Shown here: piece after piece, positions 9,109 through 16,690 of the stretch
Position numbering within the stretch: position 1 is the first letter of the stretch
Layout: every line of letters starts with the position of its first letter
Assembly (NCBI RefSeq): GCF_014652915.1
Contig: NZ_BMZS01000006.1
Coordinates: 293,074-357,073 of the forward strand
Direction of reading: 5' to 3'
DNA length: 64,000 nucleotides
Origin: Thalassobaculum fulvum
GTDB lineage: Bacteria > Pseudomonadota > Alphaproteobacteria > Thalassobaculales > Thalassobaculaceae
Position numbers and translations under genes: made by a program
Notes under the pieces: model-generated
Told to the model about the DNA's origin: nothing
The model's input: only the letters and a program-made list of their open reading frames with translations
The model's database searches: none

Positions 9109-9735
9109 ATGAACCCATCCCCCAGTCCCGCCGGCGCGACCATCGACGCGGCGCCAATCGACGTGGCGCCAATCGATGTGGCGGTCATCTACGGCAGCGC
9201 CCGCGAAGGGCGGCTCTGCGACACCGTCGCCGGCTGGACCATCGCCCGCATCGAGGCGGCCGGCGGCTTCGCCGTCGATGTCCTGGACCCGGCCGACGCC
9301 GACGTGGCCCGCGGGATCGACGGCAAGGACCCGGCGGCGCGGGCCACCCTGCGCGCGCGGATCGCCCGGGCCGACGCCTACGTGGTGGTCAGCCCGGAGT
9401 ACAATCACTCCTTCCCGGCGCCGCTGAAGGCGCTGATCGACTCCGCCAAGCAGGAATGGGAGGCCAAGCCGGTGGCGTTCGTGTCCTACGGAGGGGTATC
9501 CGGCGGCCTGCGGGCGGTCGAGCACCTGCGGCACGTGTTCGCCGAACTGCATGCGGTCGGCACTCGCGACGGCGTGGCCTTCGCCAACGCGGCCGGCCAG
9601 TTCGGCGACGGCCGGCTGCGCAACCCGGAAGGTGCCGAGAAGGCGGCGGCGACCATGCTGGCCCGCCTGTCCTGGTGGGCGAGCGCCCTGCGCCGGGCCC
9701 GCGAGTTCACCCCCTATGCGAAGGCCGTGGCATGA
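9109..9735 (+). CDS. NAD(P)H-dependent FMN/quinone reductase
   Basis: 208 residues with a flavodoxin-like fold: the FMN phosphate loop [10 protein letters not shown] (about 25-34) and the family motif [18 protein letters not shown]. Such enzymes reduce flavins or quinones by two electrons. Controlled by SoxR from the adjacent promoter, it would act in defence against redox-cycling compounds (inference). A CAGGAG seven bases before the ATG fits the start. The N-terminus contains a small repeat, [12 protein letters not shown], from a duplicated 15-base unit. Its stop overlaps the start of the next gene (ATGA). Confidence 0.9.
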   Translation: MNPSPSPAGATIDAAPIDVAPIDVAVIYGSAREGRLCDTVAGWTIARIEAAGGFAVDVLDPADADVARGIDGKDPAARATLRARIARADAYVVVSPEYNHSFPAPLKALIDSAKQEWEAKPVAFVSYGGVSGGLRAVEHLRHVFAELHAVGTRDGVAFANAAGQFGDGRLRNPEGAEKAAATMLARLSWWASALRRAREFTPYAKAVA

Positions 9736-10868
9736 CCCGACAACCCGAAGCCCCGGCCGCCTCGCCGGCCCGTATCCTGGTCCTCGGCCGCTCGCAGAAC
9801 GCCATCGACACGGTGCTGCACGGACTGGCCCAGCTCGGCCACGCGGCCCAGGGGTCGAGCCGGCCCGAGCAGGCGGCCGCCGACTTCGATCCGGCCGCAT
9901 TCGACCTGGTGGCGATCGGCGGCAGCGTCGACGGCGCGACCCGGGCCGCCGTCAAGCAGGCCTTCGCCGCACGCCACCCGTCGATCCGGCTGGTCGACGT
10001 CCAGGCCCCGGTCGCGGTCCGGCAGATCCTGGCGGCCCTGGCCGGGACGGAGGCGGCGCCGGCGGTCGACCTGGACCAGTACTTCGCGCGGGTCGGCTAC
10101 CGCGGACCGCGGACCGCCGACCTCGCCACCCTCAAGGCGCTGCACGAGCTGCAGCCGGCGGCGATCCCGTTCGAGGGGATCGACGCCCTGCTCGGCCGCG
10201 GCATCGACCTGACCCCCGGCGCAGTCGACCGCAAGCTGCTGGGCTCGACCCGCGGCGGCTACTGCTTCGAGCAGAACAGCCTGTTCCGCCGCGTCCTGAC
10301 CACGCTGGGCTACCCGGTGACGCCGATGATGGGCCGGGTGCTCTGGAACATGCCGCCGGGTGCGCGCCCGCAGCCGCGCACCCACCAGGTGCTGCGGACC
10401 GAGCTGGACGGCGTGCCCTGGCTGGTCGACGTCGGCTTCGGCAGCGTGGTCCCGACCGAGCCGTTGCGCCTCGACACCGAGGAGGCGCAGGAGACCCGGC
10501 ACGAGACCTTCCGGGTCATCCCGTTCGGCACCGAGTTGCTGCTGCAGGCGCGGCGCGACGGCGTGTGGCTGTCGGTCTACCAGATCTCGCAGGACGCCGT
10601 GCAGGACGCCGACCTGGAAGCCGCCAACTGGTTCACCTCGACCCATCCGGAGTCGAACTTCCGGCGCAACCTGCTGGTGACACGGGTCACGCCGGAGGCG
10701 CGCCACACCCTGTTCAACTCCCGCTACACGGTACGCCGGCCGGGCCGGGCGCAGGAACAGCACCAGCTCGACGCCGGCGGCATCGAGCGCACCCTGGTCG
10801 AGACGTTCGGCCTGCCGGTCGAGCCCGGCTGGCGGCCGGCCATCGAGCGGGCGGCGGCCGCCGGGTAG
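9732..10868 (+). CDS. Arylamine N-acetyltransferase with N-terminal receiver-like domain
   Basis: 378 residues in two parts. Residues about 112-375 are an arylamine N-acetyltransferase that moves acetyl from acetyl-CoA to aromatic amines: the catalytic triad is C178 (RGGYCFEQN), H218 (RTHQVL) and D233 (LVDVGFG). Residues about 14-105 (RILVLGRSQNAIDTVLHGLA to VRQILAAL) look like a degenerate response-regulator receiver or Rossmann-type fold, not usual in this family, whose members are about 280 residues. It overlaps the SoxR-controlled reductase by ATGA, so it is probably in the same stress-induced unit, which would fit detoxification of xenobiotics. Confidence 0.88.
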   Translation: MTRQPEAPAASPARILVLGRSQNAIDTVLHGLAQLGHAAQGSSRPEQAAADFDPAAFDLVAIGGSVDGATRAAVKQAFAARHPSIRLVDVQAPVAVRQILAALAGTEAAPAVDLDQYFARVGYRGPRTADLATLKALHELQPAAIPFEGIDALLGRGIDLTPGAVDRKLLGSTRGGYCFEQNSLFRRVLTTLGYPVTPMMGRVLWNMPPGARPQPRTHQVLRTELDGVPWLVDVGFGSVVPTEPLRLDTEEAQETRHETFRVIPFGTELLLQARRDGVWLSVYQISQDAVQDADLEAANWFTSTHPESNFRRNLLVTRVTPEARHTLFNSRYTVRRPGRAQEQHQLDAGGIERTLVETFGLPVEPGWRPAIERAAAAG

Positions 10869-10871
10869 CGG

Positions 10872-11900
10872 TCAGCCGTTCCGGGAAGCCGATATCTCGG
10901 CCCAGGTCTCGCGCAGCCACCCGGCGCAGGCGATCGACTGCTCGAACAGCGAGTAGCGGCAGCCCTCGCCGTAGTCGAGGTTGGGGATGAACTCGGTGCT
11001 GATCTGGCCGAGCCGGCTTTCCGGGTCGGCGGCGTGGTGGCGCATCAGCTGGCGCACCACTTCCTTCCACGGCTCCAGCAGGGCGCCGTCCCAGGCGGCG
11101 TCGTAGTTGCCCGGACCGGGATCGACGAACGGGTACTGGATGCCGCGGCCCGGCTTGCCGTCCGGGCCGGTCGCCGCGGTGTTGCGCGGGTTGTTCGGCA
11201 CCGCCGCGCGGGCGTGGCAGTGCCGGACCCAGCCGGCCTCGATCCAGGTCCCGCAGACGTGGCCCGGCCGATACGGGTCCAGCACCAGCCGGCCGGCCGC
11301 GACGTCCTCGCGGATGCCGGAGACGTCCTGCTCGTCGGGATGGTCGATCTTGAAGATCACGTGGCTGTGGTCGAGGGTCATGCGGAACGGCAGGCCGCGC
11401 CCCTCGACCAGGCGGGCGACCGTCTCGACCCGCCGGAAATCCTCCGACCACATGTTGACGTGGATCTCGAAGCACGGCTCGACCCCGCGCTTGGCGCCCT
11501 CCTCGAAGGCGAAGGCGTAGAACTCGGCGACGTCCTCGTCGGTCGCCGGCCGGCCGTCGGCGCGCAGGGTCTTGACCTGGACGTTGTGGATCGTCGAGCC
11601 GAGCCGGCGGGCGGTGTCCAGGTTCTTCAGCAGCAGCGGCTCGTCCTCGCCGAGGGCGTAGAACCAGCCGCCGCAGCGCACCGGGATGCCGTACTTCTCG
11701 CTGGCCCGCGCGAAATCCTCGATCTGGTCCGGGTCCGGGGTCTTGTCGACGTAGTCGAACACGCCGGCGTCGCGGACCATGCGGAACCGGGTGTCGACGT
11801 CCGGCATCGCCTCGGCATGGGTGTGCTTGATGCCGTTGGTCTGGATGCCGATCGGCAGCGCCTTCGCCGCGGCCGCCCTGACAGTCGCCACGGCGTTCAC
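10872..11900 (-). CDS. TIM-barrel sugar phosphate isomerase/epimerase-like protein
   Basis: 342 residues of the xylose-isomerase-like TIM-barrel superfamily. Probable metal-site acids and histidines lie in CFEIHVNMWSEDF (E, H), MTLDHSHVIFK (D, H) and STEFIPNLDYGEG (E). Substrate unknown. The start is GTG 11900, forming a GTGA overlap with the PhyH stop; a GTG three codons later is possible. With the PhyH gene it forms a two-gene unit divergent from a LacI regulator, suggesting oxidation and isomerisation of one carbohydrate-like compound (inference). Confidence 0.75.
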   Translation of the reverse strand: MNAVATVRAAAAKALPIGIQTNGIKHTHAEAMPDVDTRFRMVRDAGVFDYVDKTPDPDQIEDFARASEKYGIPVRCGGWFYALGEDEPLLLKNLDTARRLGSTIHNVQVKTLRADGRPATDEDVAEFYAFAFEEGAKRGVEPCFEIHVNMWSEDFRRVETVARLVEGRGLPFRMTLDHSHVIFKIDHPDEQDVSGIREDVAAGRLVLDPYRPGHVCGTWIEAGWVRHCHARAAVPNNPRNTAATGPDGKPGRGIQYPFVDPGPGNYDAAWDGALLEPWKEVVRQLMRHHAADPESRLGQISTEFIPNLDYGEGCRYSLFEQSIACAGWLRETWAEISASRNG

Positions 11901-12829
11901 CCCATCATCGAGGCGAAAGCGCTGCGAGCACCGCCGGTCTTCTGGGTCTTGAAGATCGACCCGGCATCCGGTGCCGGCGGCAGCGGGATGCGGACCGGAT
12001 TGGCCACCACCCGCGGCTGCGTGGTCGGCTGGCCGCAGATCATCCGGTTCTGCACCAGATCCTCCCAGAGCTGGCGCTGCGGCAGGCGCTGATAGTAGGA
12101 GGCACCGCCGACCAGCGGCCAGGCGTCGGCCGCCAGGCACTCGTAGAACAGGATCAGCCGGGCGCGGTCGCTCATGTTCGGGGCCGAGCCGTGCAGCAGC
12201 CGGACGTGGTGGACGGTCATCGAGCCGGCCTTGCCGGTCAGGGTGACGATCCTGTCCTGGTGGAAGTCGGCGTCGTCCGGGTCGACCGCGCCGCAGAACA
12301 CGCCGTCCTTGTTGGTGTGCGCCAGTACCGGGCCCTTGTGGGAACCGGGTATGACCTGCAGCGGGCCGTTGGCCTCGTCGACGTCCTCGAGCATCAGCCC
12401 GACCGCCAGCAGGTCGTCGTTGGTGTGCGGGTAGAACGCCCAGTCCTGGTGCCACTCGACCGCAGCACCGCCGCCGGGCGCCTTGGTGTTCAGCTTGGCG
12501 GTGCTGAGCGCGATGTTCGGGCCGAGCAGCGCCTTCAGCACGTCGGTGATGCGGCTGTTGACCAGGGTGTCCCAGTAGATCGGGTGCTGCTTGTGCGGCA
12601 GCTTGATGCGGGTCAGCCGGGGGTTCTCGGCGGTGTGCCCCTCGTCCAGGTCGAAGACGTCGTCGCTCTCGGTCACGGCGCGCGACCGGTCGATCAGGTC
12701 GTAGGTGACCTTGCGCATCGCGTCGAGCTGGGCCGGGGTGATGGCGTTCTCGACCAGCAGGTAGCCGTTGTCGCGGTAGAACGTGATCTGGTCGTCGGTC
12801 AACGCGGCGGCGGCGGCCTGGACGTTCAT
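11897..12829 (-). CDS. Phytanoyl-CoA dioxygenase (PhyH) family oxygenase
   Basis: 310 residues, a 2-oxoglutarate/Fe(II) oxygenase. The iron facial triad is HQD in VEWHQDWAFYPHTNDD and the His of RLLHGSAPNMSD; the 2OG-binding Arg follows in SDRARLIL. I place the start at ATG 12829, which has AGGAGGAGCCGC directly upstream; the frame is open further up to 12865. Substrate unknown: family members hydroxylate fatty acyl-CoAs, ectoine, phosphonates and others. The promoter region carries two LacI-type operators, so expression should be induced by a small metabolite. Confidence 0.85.
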   Translation of the reverse strand: MNVQAAAAALTDDQITFYRDNGYLLVENAITPAQLDAMRKVTYDLIDRSRAVTESDDVFDLDEGHTAENPRLTRIKLPHKQHPIYWDTLVNSRITDVLKALLGPNIALSTAKLNTKAPGGGAAVEWHQDWAFYPHTNDDLLAVGLMLEDVDEANGPLQVIPGSHKGPVLAHTNKDGVFCGAVDPDDADFHQDRIVTLTGKAGSMTVHHVRLLHGSAPNMSDRARLILFYECLAADAWPLVGGASYYQRLPQRQLWEDLVQNRMICGQPTTQPRVVANPVRIPLPPAPDAGSIFKTQKTGGARSAFASMMG

Positions 12830-12909
12830 GGCGGCTCCTCCTGGCAGCGGGTCCGCCCGCGCCATGATCGTACGGCAGCGTCAGCCCGGCTTCTCCAACC
12901 GGCGTCACT

Positions 12910-12925
12910 ATGTTATCGATAACAT
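12910..12925. promoter_or_regulatory. LacI-family operator O1
   Basis: ATGTTATCGATAACAT is a perfect 16-base palindrome with the central CG typical of LacI/GntR-type operators. It lies 81 bases upstream of the PhyH start and 59 bases before the lacI-type gene. The divergent regulator is the obvious ligand. Confidence 0.85.
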
Positions 12926-12942
12926 CGAGGAGTCAACGCGGA

Positions 12943-12958
12943 ATGTTATCGATGTCAT
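12943..12958. promoter_or_regulatory. LacI-family operator O2
   Basis: ATGTTATCGATGTCAT repeats the O1 sequence with one half-site decayed. Centres of O1 and O2 are 33 bases apart, about three helical turns, so both lie on the same face of the DNA. O2 ends 25 bases before the regulator's ATG and would mediate self-repression. Confidence 0.8.
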
Positions 12959-12983
12959 TCTCGGTCTTTGCGACGGTTGAACG

Positions 12984-14057
12984 ATGAACGACGCTGCTCC
13001 CCCACCGCACCGCTGGGTGACCATGCAGGACGTCGCGCGGGCCGCCGGGGTGTCGACCATCACGGTGTCGCGGGTGCTGCGCACGCCCGAGAAGGTCAAG
13101 GCAGCGACCCGCGCGCGCGTAGTAGCGGCGGTGCGCGAGCTCGGCTACGTCCCGGACCAGGGGGCGGGCGCCCTGTCGTCGCGCGAGAGCCGGCTGGTCG
13201 CCGCCCTGGTCTCGACCCTGTCCGGCTCGATCTTCGCCTCGACCGTCGACGGGTTGGCGCAGAGCCTGCGCGAGGCCGGCCACCAGCTGCTGCTCGGCAC
13301 CACCGAGTACTCGAGCGCCACCGAGGAGGCGCTGGTCGCCACGGCGCTGAGCCGCCGGCCGGACGGCATCGTGCTGACCAGCGGCGACCACACCACGGCC
13401 GCCCGCAGCATGCTGGCCGGCGCCGGCATCCCGGTGGTCGAGGTCTGGGAACTGCCCGAGGACCCGGTCGACATGGCGGTCGGGTTCTCCAACCAGGAGG
13501 CCGGCCGGGCGATGACCCGGCACCTGCACGCCACCGGCCGCCGGCGCATCGGCTTCGTGGGTGGTGGCCGGCAAGCCGGCAGGGGTGGTGGCCGGCCAGC
13601 CGCCGGCGGCGGTGCCGCCGACGGGGATCGCCGCGGCAGGCTGCGCCGCCGGGGCTACGAGGCAGCACTCGCCGAGCTCGGCCTCGGCGCGCCGCGCGTG
13701 GTCCCGGAGCCGGCCGACGGCTCGATGGTCGAGCGCGGCGCCCGCGACCTCGCCGCCCTGCTGGAGTGCTGGCCCGACACCGACGCGGTGTTCTGCTCCA
13801 GCGATTCCGCGGCGCTGGGCGCCGTCAGCGAGGCCCGGCGCCGCGGCATCGCGGTGCCCGACCGGCTGGCGATCGCCGGTTTCGGCGACTTCGAGTTCGC
13901 CGGCGAGCTCGGCCTCGGCCTGACCACCGTCAGCATCCCCGGCCGCGCGATCGGCGCCGAGGCCGGGCGCATGCTGCTGGCGCGCAAGAGCGGCGAGCCG
14001 GTCGAGACGCCGATCCTCGACCTCGGCTTCACCATCGTGCGGCGGGCGACCGCCTGA
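12984..14057 (+). CDS. LacI-family transcriptional regulator
   Basis: 357 residues. The helix-turn-helix is at about 14-35 (MQDVARAAGVSTITVSRVLR) with the hinge region ending near GYVPDQGAGALSSRES. A periplasmic-binding-protein-like sensor follows (about 60-357), most like the gluconate-type (GntR) subgroup. Odd: where the family has a short loop after GFVGG, this protein carries about 18 extra Gly/Arg/Ala residues, coded by two copies of a roughly 24-base unit. It faces the PhyH/TIM-barrel operon across two matching operators and probably represses both directions until a sugar-like inducer binds. Confidence 0.92.
   Translation: MNDAAPPPHRWVTMQDVARAAGVSTITVSRVLRTPEKVKAATRARVVAAVRELGYVPDQGAGALSSRESRLVAALVSTLSGSIFASTVDGLAQSLREAGHQLLLGTTEYSSATEEALVATALSRRPDGIVLTSGDHTTAARSMLAGAGIPVVEVWELPEDPVDMAVGFSNQEAGRAMTRHLHATGRRRIGFVGGGRQAGRGGGRPAAGGGAADGDRRGRLRRRGYEAALAELGLGAPRVVPEPADGSMVERGARDLAALLECWPDTDAVFCSSDSAALGAVSEARRRGIAVPDRLAIAGFGDFEFAGELGLGLTTVSIPGRAIGAEAGRMLLARKSGEPVETPILDLGFTIVRRATA
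13561..13606 (+). repeat. Duplicated 24-base unit inside the LacI-type gene
   Basis: GTGGTGGCCGGCAAGCCGG at 13561 recurs as GTGGTGGCCGGCCAGCCGCC at 13585, an in-frame tandem duplication that lengthens a surface loop of the sensor domain. Confidence 0.65.
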
Positions 14058-14088
14058 GCGTCCGCGCGCCGCCGCCGCGCTCGGGCGT

Positions 14089-15447
14089 TCAGTCGATCTT
14101 GAACTTGGCGGCGGCGTCCATGAGGCCGGCGACCGCGGCCTCCTCGTGGCCGGCCGCCGCCGGATCGGGCTGGTCCAGCAACCGCGCCCGGCGGATGTCG
14201 AGCCACAGCCACAGCGCCACGCTCCAGATCCGCGGCATCTGCTGCAGCAGGGTGTCGCGCTGGTACACACCCTCCAGGTTCAGCCGGCGGCCGCTGCCCA
14301 TGGCGTCGAGCACGCTCTGTGCCAGCACCCCGTAGCCGAGGGTGCTCAGATGCATGCCGTCCAGGCTCTGCAGCCCGCCGCTCCGGAACGCCGGGAACGG
14401 GAACGGCGCGGCCTCGAGGATGGTGTTGGTGAAGCGCTTGCGGTCGGCCATGCGCAACCCGTTGGTCGGGGTGTCGGGTTCATGCTTGGCGTTCAGCCGC
14501 TTCAGCACCGCGGCGACGTCGACGAAATGGAACCGCGCCTGGTTCTTCGAGCGGATGTAGTCGAGGGTGTAGGCGTTGTGCTCGGCGACGTCCTGGTCGA
14601 GAACCGCCATCTGGGCCGCGCTGATGGTTCCGTAGCTGCCGAGGCTGAAGGCGTTCTCGTACTCGGCGTAGTAGCCGCCCTCCGGCGGCCGGTTGTTGGT
14701 GGCGTAGTAGTCGACCGGCATCAGGTTGGAGACCGTGCTCGGCAGCACCAGGCCGTTGAAGTAGATCTCGGTCTCCGCCGGCAGGGCGGCCAGCGCGTCG
14801 ACCAGGTCCCGCAGCGCCGGCCGGGCGTTCGCGTAGCGGATGTCGGCGCGGGCGTCGAACGCCATGGCGTACAGGCCGTCGTTGCTGCCGATGTTCACCA
14901 GCAGGGCCTTCGGCCTGCGGATCGCCGCGATCTCCACGGCGGTCTTCCCCATCAGCTCGTCCAGGCCGCGCGGGTTGAGCACGAAGCGCGTGTTCAGCGC
15001 GAAGTACAGGCCGGCGAGCCGGGCGATCACCCCGTCGGCATCGTCGATCTGCCCGGCGTTCATGGCGTGCAGCTCGACCTCGGCGGTCTCGGCGGTCCGT
15101 TCGATGAGGTCCCGGTACACCGTCGAGGCGATCGACAGGTTGTCGAACACCGGCAGGCCGGAGCGCGGCGCCGGGGCCGGCAGCCAGTAACGGAAGTTGT
15201 CCAGGATGTCCGCCTTGATGCCGCCGACGTCGGGCAGCATGTGCACGTACTTCTCGAAGTCGATCAGCATCGGCCGGCCGTAGTCCGGGCAGGCGAAGCG
15301 CCGGCGGATTCCCAGCCCCTCGGCGACCAGCGACGGTGCGCTGAGTTGCGACAGCTCGTTGTTGATCGAGAGCGAGCGGACGCCGTTGTAGATCGAGTCC
15401 CCGATCGCCATCAGCTCGGGTTGCGGCAAGCTGTCGAGCACGCCCAT
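14089..15447 (-). CDS. SGNH/GDSL-like hydrolase
   Basis: 452 residues. The SGNH blocks are visible: AIGDSIYNGV near the N-terminus (block I, nucleophile Ser), NIGSNDGL (block III, oxyanion Asn) and DGMHLSTLGY near the C-terminus (block V, Asp and His). It is therefore a likely esterase or acylhydrolase; the substrate is unknown. No signal peptide is evident. I choose ATG 15447, preceded by GGAGG five bases away, over the GTG two codons earlier. It is convergent with the LacI-type gene and is longer than most GDSL enzymes, so its middle part may hold extra insertions. Confidence 0.75.
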   Translation of the reverse strand: MGVLDSLPQPELMAIGDSIYNGVRSLSINNELSQLSAPSLVAEGLGIRRRFACPDYGRPMLIDFEKYVHMLPDVGGIKADILDNFRYWLPAPAPRSGLPVFDNLSIASTVYRDLIERTAETAEVELHAMNAGQIDDADGVIARLAGLYFALNTRFVLNPRGLDELMGKTAVEIAAIRRPKALLVNIGSNDGLYAMAFDARADIRYANARPALRDLVDALAALPAETEIYFNGLVLPSTVSNLMPVDYYATNNRPPEGGYYAEYENAFSLGSYGTISAAQMAVLDQDVAEHNAYTLDYIRSKNQARFHFVDVAAVLKRLNAKHEPDTPTNGLRMADRKRFTNTILEAAPFPFPAFRSGGLQSLDGMHLSTLGYGVLAQSVLDAMGSGRRLNLEGVYQRDTLLQQMPRIWSVALWLWLDIRRARLLDQPDPAAAGHEEAAVAGLMDAAAKFKID

Positions 15448-15583
15448 GGCCACCTCCGTTGCGACACGTGCATTGCGGGGTCGACCCTAGCCGCGCACCA
15501 GCATCGCGCGCATACCGCAAAGAGGGGATGCCGCGACGGGCCGGGCGCGATTGCGCTTGGCCGGCGGGCCGACCGCCGGCAAC

Positions 15584-15601
15584 ATGTTCGGAACCGAACA
15601 T
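15584..15601. promoter_or_regulatory. Palindromic operator-like site upstream of the acid phosphatase gene
   Basis: ATGTTCGGAACCGAACAT: two perfect 8-base arms around AA. It lies 88 bases before the phosphatase ATG and 136 bases upstream of the SGNH gene start, in their shared divergent region. The form fits a TetR- or similar dimer-binding site; no regulator gene is adjacent. Confidence 0.5.
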
Positions 15602-15689
15602 GAGTCGCGGCCCGAAGGGTGCACAGGGGGGCGCATCGGGCCGCCGCCAGCAGTGCGTTCGGGATCACAGGGAAACAGAGAGGCACACC

Positions 15690-16565
15690 ATGTTCGACAC
15701 CATGCACCGCCGCCCGCTCGCCGGGCTGGTCGCGGCTGGACTGTTCGCGCTGACCGCGGCGGGGTCCACGTCGGCCCTCGCCGCCGACCCGGCGCCGAAC
15801 GACGGCCTGAACGCGACCTACTGGACGCAGCGGGCCGTCGAGTTCAAGGCCAACGCCTACGGGCTCTACAAGCTGGCGGAGCTGCGCCTCGACCAGGCCC
15901 TGGCCGACAACAGCTGGACGGCGCTGCCGGGCGAGCAGGCGTCCGGCTACGAGAGCCTGCCGACGGCGGTCATCCTCGACCTCGACGAGACCGTGATGGA
16001 CAACTCGGGCTATCAGGCCTGGACCGTGAAGAGCGGCAACGGCTTCAGCTCGAAGACCTGGACCGCCTATGTGAACACCGAGACCTCCGGTGCCGTCCCC
16101 GGCTCGCTCGAGTTCATCAAGTACGCCCAGTCGAAGGGCGTGGCGATCTTCTACGTCTCGAACCGCAAGGACATCGAGGAGAAGGCCACGATCGCCAACC
16201 TGAAGAGCCTCGGCTATCCGGTCGCCGACGACGGCAGCAACGTGCTGGTGCGCGGCGAGAAGGAGGAGTGGAAGAAGTCGGCGAAGAGCCCGCGGCGCAT
16301 GGCGGTCGGCGCCACCCACCGGGTGCTGCTGAACATCGGCGACAACCTGGGCGACTTCACCGACGAGTCGGACGGCACGCCGGACGAGCGCCTCGCGGTC
16401 TACAAGAAGCACCAGGACATGTGGGGCAAGCAGTGGATCATGATCGCCAACCCGACCTACGGCTCGTGGGAAGGCGCGGCGTTCGGCTTCAACTGGAAGC
16501 TCTCGGACGGCGAGAAGCGCCAGATGAAGCTGGACAAGCTGGACGCCTGGAAGGGCCCGGAGTGA
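15690..16565 (+). CDS. Secreted acid phosphatase, e(P4)/class B-like HAD family
   Basis: 291 residues. A Sec signal peptide (about 1-31, ending SALAA) has no lipobox, unlike the lipoprotein e(P4) of Haemophilus. The HAD nucleophile motif is DLDETVMDNSGY, followed by YVSNRKD (motif II) and the acidic motif NIGDNLGDF (motif IV). Such enzymes dephosphorylate nucleotides such as NMN and other phosphomonoesters in the periplasm. A terminator lies 49 bases after the stop, so it is probably monocistronic. A palindromic site lies upstream. Confidence 0.9.
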   Translation: MFDTMHRRPLAGLVAAGLFALTAAGSTSALAADPAPNDGLNATYWTQRAVEFKANAYGLYKLAELRLDQALADNSWTALPGEQASGYESLPTAVILDLDETVMDNSGYQAWTVKSGNGFSSKTWTAYVNTETSGAVPGSLEFIKYAQSKGVAIFYVSNRKDIEEKATIANLKSLGYPVADDGSNVLVRGEKEEWKKSAKSPRRMAVGATHRVLLNIGDNLGDFTDESDGTPDERLAVYKKHQDMWGKQWIMIANPTYGSWEGAAFGFNWKLSDGEKRQMKLDKLDAWKGPE

Positions 16566-16614
16566 CCGGCCGGCCGACCGCCCGCTGACGGAAGCCGACG
16601 CGACACCCTGCCGA

Positions 16615-16652
16615 CCTCCCCGCATCGCCCCGATGCGGGGAGGTTTCGGTTT
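16615..16652 (+). terminator. Rho-independent terminator after the acid phosphatase gene
   Basis: A perfect 13-base stem (16615-16627 with 16631-16643), three-base loop CCC, then TTTCGGTTT. Confidence 0.85.
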
Positions 16653-16690
16653 ATGGCCCGGTGGTTCGCGGTCGACGGGCGACGCGGGCG

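Noticed and set aside
12830..12865. An N-terminal extension of the PhyH protein to 12865
   Set aside because: ATG 12829 has an excellent ribosome binding site directly upstream and begins the conserved region.
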